Source: Actinomycetes bacterium
Lineage (GTDB): Bacteria > Actinomycetota > Acidimicrobiia > Acidimicrobiales > RAAP-2
Length of the DNA stretch: 64,000 nucleotides
Assembly (NCBI GenBank): GCA_021794655.1
Contig: JAJYQJ010000112.1
Location: 37,999 to 101,998 of the forward strand
Reading direction: 5' to 3'
Shown here: positions 9,559 through 17,993 of the stretch, in pieces
Numbering within the stretch: the first letter of the stretch is position 1
How the letters are laid out: each line of letters begins with the position of its first letter
The notes under the pieces: model-generated
Database searches by the model: none
What the model was told of the DNA's origin: nothing
Seen by the model: only the letters and a program-made list of their open reading frames with translations
Translations under genes and position numbers: made by a program

Positions 9559-10728
9559 GTGAGAGATACAAGCGATTCGATGAACGCGGGCAGCGAAGTA
9601 GAAGGACGTGAGCATCGCGAAGCAGACGCCGACGGCGGATTCGAGTTCGACGTCGTCGGGATCGGTTCTCCCTTGGTCGACATCTTGGCGACCGCCGGCG
9701 AAAAGGAACTCAAGGCCGTGGGATTGGAGAAGGGCTCGATGTCGCTCGTCACCCTCGAGCGTGCCCGGAATATCTACGACGCGATGGGTTCGACTGTCGA
9801 GGTATCGGGGGGTTCTGCCGCAAATACGATGGTAGGTCTCGCAGCCCTCGGGGGATCCGCCGGATTTGTCGGAAAGGTCGCCGACGACGATCTAGGGGTC
9901 GTATTTGCCCACGACATCCGAGCTGCCGGCGTAGCATTCGAGCCGGCAGTTGGCCCCGCCGGTTCGTCGGCCACCTCACTCGACGGGCTCTTTGCGGCAG
10001 GCGGTGCGGAACATGGATCGTCGGAGACTCAAGACGACGCGAAAGACTCATCCACGGAGGAAGAAGTTGGAACCGGGCGGTGTCTCGTGCTCGTGACGCC
10101 CGACGCCGAACGGACGATGGCGACACATCTCGGTGTCGCAACTACGATCGGACCGCACGACATCCCCGAAGAGTTCGTCGCACGGCATCAGATCGTTTAC
10201 TTGGAAGGATATCTTTGGGACCTCCCGCCAGCTATTGAAGCGATGCGCAAGGCTATCTCGATAGCCCATGAATTCGATCGATCTGTCGCCCTCTCGTTAT
10301 CCGACCCGTTCTGCGTCGAACGCCACCAGGACGAGTTCTTAGAACTCGTCCAAGAAGACATCGATATTCTCTTTGGGAACGAAGAAGAGGTTACGAGGCT
10401 GTTCAAAGCTACGTGTTTTGAAGACGCGATTAACGCCGCGTCTGAAACCGGACTTCTCGTCGCCGTGACGCGGGGACCCCTGGGGTCGGTCGTCACGACT
10501 CCGCACGGACCGGTGAGTGTTCCCGCCGAAGAGGTGGAGAACGTAGTCGATACAACCGGCGCTGGCGACCTCTACGCGGCAGGATTTCTCTACGCGCTCT
10601 GCCACGACTTGAGACCGCAGGAGGCGGCGCAACTTGGAGGGTTGTGTGCCAGTGAAGTAATCGGCCATATGGGTGCGCGTCCCCAAGCCGACCTGGGCGA
10701 AATGGCTCGTCGAGCAGGGCTCAAGTGA
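9559..10728 (+). CDS. PfkB family carbohydrate/nucleoside kinase (adenosine-kinase-like)
   Basis: Ribokinase-superfamily kinase, 389 residues. It has the N-terminal GIGSPLVDILA, the substrate region VSGGSAANTMVGLAALGG, and the C-terminal PfkB signature DTTGAGDLYAAGFLYAL with the catalytic Asp. Its order resembles adenosine/nucleoside kinases more than sugar kinases. An unusual 30-40 residue acidic, Ser/Thr-rich insertion (about residues 145-175, with GSSETQDDAKDSSTEEE) sits in the lid region. GTG 9559 is 14 bases after AAGGAG; an ATG at 9580 is an alternative start. It lies 82 bases upstream of ychF on the same strand. Confidence 0.88.
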   Translation: MRDTSDSMNAGSEVEGREHREADADGGFEFDVVGIGSPLVDILATAGEKELKAVGLEKGSMSLVTLERARNIYDAMGSTVEVSGGSAANTMVGLAALGGSAGFVGKVADDDLGVVFAHDIRAAGVAFEPAVGPAGSSATSLDGLFAAGGAEHGSSETQDDAKDSSTEEEVGTGRCLVLVTPDAERTMATHLGVATTIGPHDIPEEFVARHQIVYLEGYLWDLPPAIEAMRKAISIAHEFDRSVALSLSDPFCVERHQDEFLELVQEDIDILFGNEEEVTRLFKATCFEDAINAASETGLLVAVTRGPLGSVVTTPHGPVSVPAEEVENVVDTTGAGDLYAAGFLYALCHDLRPQEAAQLGGLCASEVIGHMGARPQADLGEMARRAGLK

Positions 10729-10810
10729 CGACTCGATTCGTGCCGTAGGATCTCTTGAACCGCTCCGGTTGGAGCCGGGGCAAACGTGTGTGGCAACTAG
10801 GAGCGATAAC

Positions 10811-11896
10811 TTGGCGTTGACGATTGGAATAGTTGGACTGCCCAACGTCGGAAAGTCCACGCTCTTCAACGCGTTGACACGCAACGACGTTCTAGCGGCG
10901 AACTATCCTTTCGCCACAATCGACGCGAACCTCGGTGTCGTGGGAGTACCCGATGATCGCCTGGAGAAACTTGCCGCTCTCTTTTCTAGCGAAAGGGTTG
11001 TCCCGGCGACCGTAACGTTCGTCGACATAGCGGGCATCGTGGAAGGCGCCTCGAAAGGGGAGGGCCTGGGCAATCAGTTCCTAGCGGCCATTAGGGAAAG
11101 TGACGCTATATGCCAGGTGGTTAGAGCGTTTTCCAACCCCGACGTCGTCCACGTCGACGGCGAAACGGATCCGAGGAGAGACATCGACACCGTAAATACG
11201 GAGCTGATCCTCGCCGATCTACAAACCGTTGAAAACCGACTGAGAAAGCTGGCAAAAGAGTCGAGATCTCACCCGGAACTCGTCTCTTTGCTCGACGCGG
11301 TCAATGCCGCCCACGCGATATTGGACGACGGAAGGACTATTTCTAGTGCCGCCGCTGACGGAGACGTCGACTTGGCCGCGCTCAGCGAACTGCACCTGCT
11401 AACCGCGAAGCCCTTCATCTACGTGTTCAACGTCGACGAAGACGATCTTTCGAACGATAAGCGACTCCGTGAGCTCGCAAGTTTGGTTGAACCCGCGGAG
11501 AGCTTGACGGTCTGCGCTCAGATCGAATCAGAGGTTGCCTCCATGGATCCCACAGACGCCGCTGAGCTCCTCGCAAGTTACGGGCTTCAAGAGTCAGGGC
11601 TCGCAAGACTGATCCACGTCGGTTTCCGTGCGCTCGGCCTGCAGACATTCTTGACCGCGGGGCCAAAGGAGTCTCGGGCGTGGACCATCAGAGCCGGCGA
11701 CACAGCACCTGAGGCGGCCGGAGTCATCCATACAGACTTCAAGACCGGGTTCATCAAGGCCGAGATCGTTAGCTTCGACGATCTCATCGCCGCGGGCTCC
11801 ATCGCATCGGCGCGTTCAAACGGCAAGGCGAGGATAGAAGGTAAGGACTACGTGATGCGTGACGGCGACGTGGTCGAGTTCAGGTTTAACAACTAG
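10811..11896 (+). CDS. ychF: Redox-regulated ATPase/GTPase YchF (OLA1)
   Basis: Obg-like P-loop ATPase associated with ribosomes and stress. The N-terminal G domain has G1 GLPNVGKST, switch region NYPFATIDAN, G3 DIAGIVEGASKGEGLG, and N-V-D in FNVDEDD where GTPases have NKxD, typical of YchF's relaxed specificity. A coiled-coil insert and C-terminal TGS domain (TDFKTGFIKAEIVSF ... YVMRDGDVVEF) follow. The longer in-frame start at 10673 overlaps the kinase. TTG 10811 gives the family's exact N-terminus MALTIGIVGLPNVGKS, 361 residues, with TAGGAG at 10798-10803, so I use it. Confidence 0.95.
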   Translation: MALTIGIVGLPNVGKSTLFNALTRNDVLAANYPFATIDANLGVVGVPDDRLEKLAALFSSERVVPATVTFVDIAGIVEGASKGEGLGNQFLAAIRESDAICQVVRAFSNPDVVHVDGETDPRRDIDTVNTELILADLQTVENRLRKLAKESRSHPELVSLLDAVNAAHAILDDGRTISSAAADGDVDLAALSELHLLTAKPFIYVFNVDEDDLSNDKRLRELASLVEPAESLTVCAQIESEVASMDPTDAAELLASYGLQESGLARLIHVGFRALGLQTFLTAGPKESRAWTIRAGDTAPEAAGVIHTDFKTGFIKAEIVSFDDLIAAGSIASARSNGKARIEGKDYVMRDGDVVEFRFNN

Positions 11897-11980
11897 TTGC
11901 CGGTAGCTGCCGACTTACCGACCTTCCGACCGAATCAAAACGTTGTGTGAGCGCGTAGTACGGGAAACGTGCGCGGTGGC

Positions 11981-12748
11981 CTAGGTCTTCGCTGCTTGCG
12001 GAGGTATGTGTTGTCCAACTAGCCAGCTTATCGAGTTGAGTGCTTCTGGTACCGTCCAGGTGTCGGCAGCCGGGTGACATAGATTGTTGATCCCAGTTGA
12101 ATCGAGTAACCCCTTGAGGTTGGGTGCGAGATGGCAGTGAAGGTTCGGGGCACTCGCGGTCAAGAATCGTTCGTTGCCGTTTGGGCTGATCAAGATGAAA
12201 CCGTCACTGTGGTCTATATCGAAAGTAAGCTTCTTCCCGGTCCACCAGTCGGTTCCAGGCGGCTGTGGTTCAGGGACTTTCTGGAAGTACACGCCAAAGT
12301 ACTTCCAGAACCGTTGAAGCTCCGGCAAGGTTCCTGTCAGTAGAGGCCAAGTCGCACCGAATCGACGGGAGTAAGCCCTCAGTCGTCCAGGGGAGTCGCG
12401 CCAGGGATCGACGGAGATCTCCACGAATACCACCTTGTTCCCGAGTCCGGCCGCGTTGACGTCGTGTCGAAGTGCAATGAACGCACCGGTCGTTATAGGG
12501 CACATTTCCTGACAAAGCGTCAGAAACGGCGCGAGAACTACGTACTTCCCTCTGAAGGTGGCAAGAGAAGTCTTAAGGCCCGTCTCCGAGATGAGCGGCA
12601 TCGTCGGTATCTTGCGATTCATGACCACTCCTAAGCTTGGTGGTGGGGGCGCCGGCGCAGACCCGCACGCACCGAGGACGAAACCAGCGAGCACGAGCAG
12701 TAGAGCTACGCAGCGTATTCGTGAGAGTATCGTTCGTGGTCTTGGCAT
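11981..12748 (-). CDS. SCO1/SenC family copper chaperone lipoprotein
   Basis: Thioredoxin-fold copper protein that helps assemble the CuA centre of cytochrome c oxidase outside the membrane. A signal sequence ends in lipobox LGAC (Cys28). The copper ligands are visible: Cys79 and Cys83 in TLCQEMCP, and His180 in DIDHSDG. Two further Cys near the C-terminus (LHCHL and NLCHP) are extra. The start at 12748 (MPRPRT) gives a clean n-region; the longer frame to 12820 crosses into the divergent GDPD gene. It is convergent with ychF. Confidence 0.9.
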   Translation of the reverse strand: MPRPRTILSRIRCVALLLVLAGFVLGACGSAPAPPPPSLGVVMNRKIPTMPLISETGLKTSLATFRGKYVVLAPFLTLCQEMCPITTGAFIALRHDVNAAGLGNKVVFVEISVDPWRDSPGRLRAYSRRFGATWPLLTGTLPELQRFWKYFGVYFQKVPEPQPPGTDWWTGKKLTFDIDHSDGFILISPNGNERFLTASAPNLHCHLAPNLKGLLDSTGINNLCHPAADTWTVPEALNSISWLVGQHIPPQAAKT

Positions 12749-12782
12749 TGGGTTACGCACTGGAAAATAGTACTGTGTTTGC

Positions 12783-13652
12783 GTGGCAAAGGTTAATCCG
12801 TGGCTTGACCGAAGAGTCATCGCATACGCACACCAAGGCGGAGCGTGGGAGAGTCCCTCGTCGACACTTTTTGCGATGCGTCATGCGGTCCGCTCCGGGG
12901 CGACCGCGATCGAACTCGATGTCCATGCGAGTGCGGACGGTGAACTCGTGGTCTGCCACGACACGACGGTAGATCGAACGACGAACGGGGTCGGCAAGAT
13001 CGCCGACCTGACACTCGCCGAACTCCAAGCGCTTGACAACGCTTACTGGTTCATCCCCGGGGCAGACGTCACTCCGGGCTTGGACGACGACAGATATCCA
13101 TTTCGGGGACGAGCGCCGAGTGACCCTGAATTTGGAGTTACGACGTTGCGCAAAGTATTAGAGGAGTTTCCAGACACTGTCTTGAACCTCGACATAAAAC
13201 AGAGCGCTCCAGAGGTTGTGCCCTACGAAGAGAAGATCTTTGACATTTTGACGGAGTTCGGACGCAAAGACGATGTCATCGTCGCGTCGTTCCTCGATCG
13301 TGCGCTAGACGCGTTCTCTGCGTTATCGAAGGATATTCCAGTCTCCGCGGGCATGACGGAAACTGTCAATTTCTTCCAAGCTGTCCAAAATCGAGAGGAG
13401 CCGCCTGAAATCAGGGGAGTCGCATTCCAGGTCCCCGAGCGCCAAGGGGATCTGGTCGTCGTCGACGAACGCTTCGTTCACGAGGCGCATCGACGCGGTA
13501 TCGCGGTTCACGTCTGGACGGTTAACGACGCCGACGCGATGGAAAGACTCATCGGCGTCGGCGTTGACGGCGTCATATCCGACGTGCCAACGACGCTCTC
13601 AGCGGTCCTTGGAGAGTCGAAAGTTGGTTGGGCCGGGTTGCGACCGCGTTGA
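12783..13652 (+). CDS. Glycerophosphodiester phosphodiesterase
   Basis: GDPD-family TIM-barrel enzyme of 289 residues that hydrolyses glycerophosphodiesters to glycerol-3-phosphate and an alcohol. It has AIELDVHASADGELVVCHD (metal-binding E/D and catalytic His) and the later metal ligand region VLNLDIKQ. The usual HRG motif reads HQGG, a substitution of the phosphate-binding Arg that I believe is common in actinobacterial GDPDs (ESPSSTL context). There is no signal peptide, so it is probably cytoplasmic. GTG start, divergent from the SCO1 gene across 34 bases. It converges on the bL37 gene 8 bases away. Confidence 0.9.
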   Translation: MAKVNPWLDRRVIAYAHQGGAWESPSSTLFAMRHAVRSGATAIELDVHASADGELVVCHDTTVDRTTNGVGKIADLTLAELQALDNAYWFIPGADVTPGLDDDRYPFRGRAPSDPEFGVTTLRKVLEEFPDTVLNLDIKQSAPEVVPYEEKIFDILTEFGRKDDVIVASFLDRALDAFSALSKDIPVSAGMTETVNFFQAVQNREEPPEIRGVAFQVPERQGDLVVVDERFVHEAHRRGIAVHVWTVNDADAMERLIGVGVDGVISDVPTTLSAVLGESKVGWAGLRPR

Positions 13653-13660
13653 GCCTGCCG

Positions 13661-13744
13661 TTAACCGCGCCCGCAGTTGGGCTTCTTGCCGTGGTTTGCC
13701 TTTTTCTTGGCCCGTAGTTTTCTTTTCACGGTCTTTTTTGACAT
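13661..13744 (-). CDS. Ribosomal protein bL37 (27 aa)
   Basis: A tiny ORF encoding MSKKTVKRKLRAKKKANHG followed by KKPNCGRG. The very basic N-terminus and the C-terminal ANHGKKPN box match the short actinobacterial large-subunit protein bL37, which ends in ANHGKRPN in mycobacteria. It binds 23S rRNA. No Shine-Dalgarno is visible before the ATG, so leaderless translation is likely. It reads divergently from the DUF192-rsmI block across a phased 10-bp repeat and ends 8 bases from the convergent GDPD stop. It is easily missed by gene finders because of its length. The extra Cys-Gly-Arg-Gly tail differs from mycobacterial bL37. Confidence 0.82.
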   Translation of the reverse strand: MSKKTVKRKLRAKKKANHGKKPNCGRG

Positions 13745-13790
13745 TAGAGAAATAGCCTACCGGAAACGGTTACCCTGGTCGAATCCGTAA

Positions 13791-13885
13791 CTGACCTCGG
13801 TTGACTTCCCATGACCTTATTTGACCTCGCTTGATCCTCCCTTGTCTTGGTTGAACTCGCTTTGTCTCAGTTGAACTCGGTGAAC
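13791..13885. repeat. Degenerate 10-bp direct repeat, about nine helically phased copies
   Basis: Between divergent bL37 and DUF192 genes, nine consecutive decamers start at 13791, 13801 ... 13871 and resemble TTGACCTCGC. Examples are CTGACCTCGG, TTGACTTCCC, TTGACCTCGC, TTGATCCTCC, TTGAACTCGC and TTGAACTCGG, followed by a partial TGAAC. The TGA core recurs every 10 bases except two TGT copies. The spacing is exactly one helical turn, so one DNA face is presented repeatedly. No ORF explains the period. Function unknown: a multimeric regulator array or intrinsic curvature are options. Confidence 0.8.
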
Positions 13886-14002
13886 GTAGACTTTGCGTAT
13901 GGAAGGGGCACGTAGGAACAGTTTCGTGGATTGCGGTGGGCGAAGACGCAAATTGAGCCGGCGACGCCCTTTCTTGAAGCGGGCACGAGTGGTGAAGAAG
14001 CG

Positions 14003-14347
14003 ATGCGCTCAGGCTGGCTGATAAGGGACTGCGAAGTACTGGCGTCGGCGGAGTTGGCCGACGGCTACTTGGACCGCGTACGCGGCCTGATCGGGCGTCG
14101 GGACTTTGAGGGAGCGATGGTGCTGCCGCGTACCCGCTCGGTTCATACGGCGTTCGTGCCGTTTGTGATCGATGTCGCGTTCCTGGATCGAGAGTTCGTC
14201 GTCGTTTCAATGATTCGAATGGCGCGATGGAAGATTTCTCTGCCACGGAGGCGGGGGTGCAACGTGCTGGAAGCGCCGAGTGGTTCCTTCGAGCGGTGGC
14301 GACTTCACGTAGGAGACCGCTTGGAGTTTCGTGATGCAACTCAGTAA
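14003..14347 (+). CDS. DUF192 family protein
   Basis: About 114-residue DUF192 domain protein. Recognisable core: GYLDRVRGLIGR, then MVLPRTRSVHTAFVPFVIDVAFLD with the conserved H-T-x-F, and the C-terminal VLEAPSG-F. Family members are often exported in other bacteria; this one shows no signal peptide. The frame extends to TTG 13931, but the domain starts right after ATG 14003, so the shorter form is used. The 3' end overlaps rsmI by 14 bases, so the two are coupled. Biochemical function of the family is not established. Confidence 0.8.
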   Translation: MRSGWLIRDCEVLASAELADGYLDRVRGLIGRRDFEGAMVLPRTRSVHTAFVPFVIDVAFLDREFVVVSMIRMARWKISLPRRRGCNVLEAPSGSFERWRLHVGDRLEFRDATQ

Positions 14348-15296
14348 CGAGGGGCCATCTGCGGCTCGAGACGAGAGCTTCAGTGAAGCGATCGTGAGAG
14401 ACGATTGCGATTGGCACGGCAAGCAGGGTTGCCTTGCGATTGTAGGTACGCCAATTGGGAACCTATCGGACCTCTCGCCCAGGGCTATCGAAGTGCTTGG
14501 AACGTTCGATCGTATCTGTTGCGAGGATACCCGGCGGACTCGAGGGCTGCTATCGGCCTTTGGCCTGCCTGCTAGTCCACGCAGACTCGTGTCGTTGCAC
14601 GCACACAACGAACGAGGCCGGATTCCACAAGTACTGTCCTGGGTGGAGTCAGGAGAGCGCATAGCTATCGTGAGTGACGCCGGTCTCCCGGGCATCTCGG
14701 ACCCCGGCGAGCGACTTGTATCTGAGGCGTTGGACCACGGCCTACGCGTAACGGTCGTACCGGGGCCTTCGGCCGCGTTGGCGGCGCTCGTCTTGAGTGG
14801 GATGAAGATCGACCGGTTTTGCGTGGAAGGATTCCTCCCGCGAAAAGGCCGAGCGCGTGAGATGCGACTCGAAGAGTTGGCGTCAGAGTCGAGGACGTCG
14901 GTGCTCTTTGAGTCACCGGAGCGCTTGGTCGCTACGTTGTCGGAGCTGTGTGAACTGGGAGGTGATCGCCTCGTAGCGGTGGTCAGAGAAGTGACCAAAG
15001 TCCACGAAGAAGTGTGGCGAGGGACCCTCGTAGAAGCCGTCGAAACGTACTCCAACAAGGAGGTTCGTGGGGAGATCGCAGTTGTCTTGAGTGGAGCGGA
15101 CCTAGAACACGGCACCTCGCCTGAAGAGGTTCGCACGTTGATTTCAAAGTGCTTGGAGGACGGCAAGAGCCCACGCGAGGCGGCCAGCGTCGCGGTCTTG
15201 GAGTTCGGAGTTGGCCGCCACGCCGCGTACGAGTTGGCCATAAAGCTCAGGGACTCGTTCGCGAATTCGGGGTCGGGATCGAGAGAAACAAGATGA
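14334..15296 (+). CDS. rsmI: 16S rRNA 2'-O-ribose C1402 methyltransferase RsmI
   Basis: Tetrapyrrole-methylase-fold enzyme that 2'-O-methylates C1402 of 16S rRNA in the decoding centre. Family motifs: GTPIGNLSDLSPRAIE, CCEDTRRTRGLL, SLHAHNERGR, VSDAGLPGISDPG, VPGPSAALAALVLSG and FLPRKGRAR. The ATG at 14334 has GGAG seven bases upstream (14323-14326); the adjacent GTG at 14331 is the alternative. About 30 residues precede the domain, longer than usual. It overlaps DUF192 and is followed 49 bases later by metG, an order common in actinobacteria. Confidence 0.95.
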   Translation: MQLSNEGPSAARDESFSEAIVRDDCDWHGKQGCLAIVGTPIGNLSDLSPRAIEVLGTFDRICCEDTRRTRGLLSAFGLPASPRRLVSLHAHNERGRIPQVLSWVESGERIAIVSDAGLPGISDPGERLVSEALDHGLRVTVVPGPSAALAALVLSGMKIDRFCVEGFLPRKGRAREMRLEELASESRTSVLFESPERLVATLSELCELGGDRLVAVVREVTKVHEEVWRGTLVEAVETYSNKEVRGEIAVVLSGADLEHGTSPEEVRTLISKCLEDGKSPREAASVAVLEFGVGRHAAYELAIKLRDSFANSGSGSRETR

Positions 15297-15345
15297 AAGC
15301 GGAGGCTTGGAAAGAGGCCGTCGCTCTCACCGGTACTGTATAGCC

Positions 15346-16896
15346 ATGGCGCGCTTCTTTATAACTACGCCGATCTACTACGTGAACGACGCTCCTCACG
15401 TCGGCCATGCTTATGCGACGGTCAATGCAGACGCGATAGCGAGGTGGCATCGGTTGATCGGCGATGATGTGCTGTTCCTGACGGGTACCGATGAACACGG
15501 CCTAAAGGTTGCACAAGCCGCGAGCGAGGCTGGAGTGAGTCCGAAGGAGTGGACCGATCGAACGGCCCGGCGGTTCATAGACGCGTGGGCTGGATTGAAC
15601 ATATTGAACGACGACTTCATCCGTACGACTGAAGATCGACACCACGAGACTGTCCGAAAGTTCTTGTCTCAGATATACGATAACGGGTTCATCGTTCCAG
15701 GCGTCTTTAGCGGTCTCTACTGCGTCAGCTGCGAGGCGTACTATAACGAGTCCGAGCTGGAAGAGGGCGAGAGATGTCCAATCCATCGTCGTCGCGTAAT
15801 CGAGATGGAGGAAGAAAACTATTTCTTCAGGCTGAGTTCGTTCGAGGAGAGGTTGATCGAATGGTACGCGTCGTTCCCGGACGCAGTCCTCCCTGAGGCG
15901 AAGCGAAACGAAGCGTTGAGTTTCATCAGAGGAGGTCTTCAGGACATCTCGATCACGCGTACCTCTTTGTCTTGGGGGGTCCCGGTACCCTGGGATGAGA
16001 AGCACGTCTTTTATGTGTGGTACGACGCGTTGGTTAACTACTTGACCGCAGTTGGCTACGGTCGAGACGACGAGATGTTCACACTGTGGTGGCCTCACGT
16101 GCACCACCTCATTGGCAAAGAGATTCTCAGGTTTCACTGCGTGTGGTGGCCGGCGATGTGCATGGCGGCAGGCATCGAACCTCCTGGAAGCGTGTTTGTT
16201 CACGGGTGGTTGCTGGTTGGCGGTGAGAAGTTGTCGAAGACCCTAGTCAAGGCGGGTGGTTCCGACGAAGGCGGCGCCCAGGTGAAACTGACACAAGTCG
16301 CTCCCGATCTCCTGATTGGCGACTTCGGAGTCGACGCGGTTCGCTATCACCTCTTGCGAGACACGCCACTTGGATCCGACGGCGAATTCTCCTACGAAGG
16401 TATAGTTAAACGCTACAACTCGGATCTCGCGAACAACTTGGGGAACTTGGTTTCGAGGGTGTCGACCGTCGTTGCGTCGAAGTGTGGCGGGATCGGTCCT
16501 GCTCCCTCGAGCAACTCCCCGTTGCGTTCAGCGGCCGACACGGCGGTGGATCAGGCCGTTCTAGCTTGGCAGAGGTTCGCACCCCACGCGGCGCTAGAAG
16601 CCGTGTGGGGACTGATCGGGGCGACCAACGCGGAGCTCGAGGAGTGCGAGCCTTGGAAGCTGGATCCAGGACCCGAGGTTGACGACGTCTTGGGAAACTC
16701 TATCGAGGCCCTTCGCATTATCGCACTCCTCATTTACCCCGCGATGCCCGCGAGCGCTGACGAGATATGGCGGAGGTTGGGCTTGGACGCCTCTCCTCGG
16801 GAGTCGCTTCTTCCACGGGACGCGTCGTGGGGTGGTTATCCTGGCGGCCTCGTGGTGGAAAAGGGGGCTCCAATGTTCCCTCGACGCAAAGCTTGA
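15346..16896 (+). CDS. metG: Methionyl-tRNA synthetase
   Basis: Class I aminoacyl-tRNA synthetase charging tRNA-Met. The Rossmann fold starts at MARFFITTPIYYVND, with the HIGH-type motif HVGH, a zinc-knuckle region YCVSCEAYYNESEL ... ERCPIH, and the KMSKS loop as EKLSKT. The anticodon-binding helical domain is at the C-terminus. No C-terminal EMAP/tRNA-binding domain is present. ATG 15346 (516 residues) gives the canonical N-terminus; an upstream TTG at 15307 adds a non-homologous stretch. It lies downstream of rsmI and upstream of tatD. Confidence 0.96.
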   Translation: MARFFITTPIYYVNDAPHVGHAYATVNADAIARWHRLIGDDVLFLTGTDEHGLKVAQAASEAGVSPKEWTDRTARRFIDAWAGLNILNDDFIRTTEDRHHETVRKFLSQIYDNGFIVPGVFSGLYCVSCEAYYNESELEEGERCPIHRRRVIEMEEENYFFRLSSFEERLIEWYASFPDAVLPEAKRNEALSFIRGGLQDISITRTSLSWGVPVPWDEKHVFYVWYDALVNYLTAVGYGRDDEMFTLWWPHVHHLIGKEILRFHCVWWPAMCMAAGIEPPGSVFVHGWLLVGGEKLSKTLVKAGGSDEGGAQVKLTQVAPDLLIGDFGVDAVRYHLLRDTPLGSDGEFSYEGIVKRYNSDLANNLGNLVSRVSTVVASKCGGIGPAPSSNSPLRSAADTAVDQAVLAWQRFAPHAALEAVWGLIGATNAELEECEPWKLDPGPEVDDVLGNSIEALRIIALLIYPAMPASADEIWRRLGLDASPRESLLPRDASWGGYPGGLVVEKGAPMFPRRKA

Positions 16897-17011
16897 TTGC
16901 CGTGTCTCCTCGGTCGACTGTGGCCGCACTCGCGGGTACTGGTCTCGGTTGTGCGTGTGTGCGTAGACCTGGCCGGTTGAGAAACATCTCTGGATCGTGA
17001 CAGGGAGGACG

Positions 17012-17866
17012 ATGGAGAGATCAGTTGAAGAATGCGGGTGTTCGTGGTTTGATTCTCACTGTCATCTTCAGGGGAGTTACGTCGAAGACGGCGAACTGAC
17101 GGAGACTCTTGAACGAGCGACGGACGCGGGGGTAGTGGGGCTGGTCTGCGTCGGAACAGACGCGGTTAGTTCGGCCGAGGCGGTCTCAATTGCTCGAGCA
17201 TCTAAGAACGAAGGGAAGGGCGAGAGTTCGCGAGTGCCTCGCGTATGGTCGACTATCGGAATACATCCCCACGAAGCGACGCGAGGAACTGTTGACGTAG
17301 CTGCGTTACTCGAAGAAGAGATGACCGCTCGAGATGGTCTGGTGGTTGGCGTCGGTGAGTGTGGGCTCGACTACTACTACGAGCATTCCCCGAGGGATCA
17401 ACAGATTCGCGTCTTCTTGGATCAGATGGCTCTCGCGTGCAAGTACGATCTTGCGTTGGTGATTCACGTAAGGGACGCGTGGGACGATCTCTTTGCGCTG
17501 TTGGGTAGCGAGTCCCTCCCGAGTAGGGTAGTTGTCCACTGCTTTTCGGGGGGCAGGGACGAGGCGAAGCGATGCTTGGAGTTGGGAGCGTTCTTGTCGT
17601 TCAGCGGCATTGTCACTTTCAAGAACGCCGGTGGAGTTAGGGAAGCGGCCAAGCTTTGCCCGGTAGATCGTCTCCTCGTCGAGACCGATAGTCCCTTCCT
17701 CGCCCCAGTTCCGTTTCGTGGCAAGACTAATGAACCCGCTTGGGTCTCGAGGGTCGGTGAAGCTGTGTCGGAGATCAAAGGGATCGGTGCGCGAGAACTC
17801 TCGGAGCTTACGTGCGCGTCTGCGTTAGAGGCGTTTGGAATATCAGAACTACTATCAGGTGGTTAG
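17012..17866 (+). CDS. tatD: TatD family 3'-5' exonuclease / metal-dependent hydrolase
   Basis: TIM-barrel metallo-hydrolase of the TatD group (DNase/RNase activity in known members). Metal-binding and catalytic motifs are all visible: FDSHCHL, VGECGLDYYY, LALVIHVRDAWDD, VVHCFSGG and LLVETDSPFLAP. A non-conserved, charged insert (KNEGKGESSRVPR) sits near residue 70. ATG 17012 has AGGGAGG only 3 bases upstream; GTG 16997 has no Shine-Dalgarno, so the start is uncertain by five codons. It sits in the metG-tatD-...-ksgA order typical of Actinobacteria. Confidence 0.93.
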   Translation: MERSVEECGCSWFDSHCHLQGSYVEDGELTETLERATDAGVVGLVCVGTDAVSSAEAVSIARASKNEGKGESSRVPRVWSTIGIHPHEATRGTVDVAALLEEEMTARDGLVVGVGECGLDYYYEHSPRDQQIRVFLDQMALACKYDLALVIHVRDAWDDLFALLGSESLPSRVVVHCFSGGRDEAKRCLELGAFLSFSGIVTFKNAGGVREAAKLCPVDRLLVETDSPFLAPVPFRGKTNEPAWVSRVGEAVSEIKGIGARELSELTCASALEAFGISELLSGG

Positions 17867-17993
17867 CGACAACGTGGTGAACTGGGGGTACGCGTGACCG
17901 TCGTCGTCACGTTTGAGTTGCATTTGCGCGTCGAGAACTCCTCTCATAAGGTGACCGGGTCTCTCCTCGCAAGAGATCGATGTCGGCGTAGCT

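Noticed and set aside
13770..14417. Long minus-strand ORF over DUF192 and the decamer repeat
   Set aside because: Low-complexity Arg/Ser/Pro translation antisense to a recognised family, and it reads through the bL37 promoter region.
14207..15241. 344-codon minus-strand ORF opposite rsmI
   Set aside because: Ser/Arg-rich shadow of a well-supported gene with no recognisable motif.
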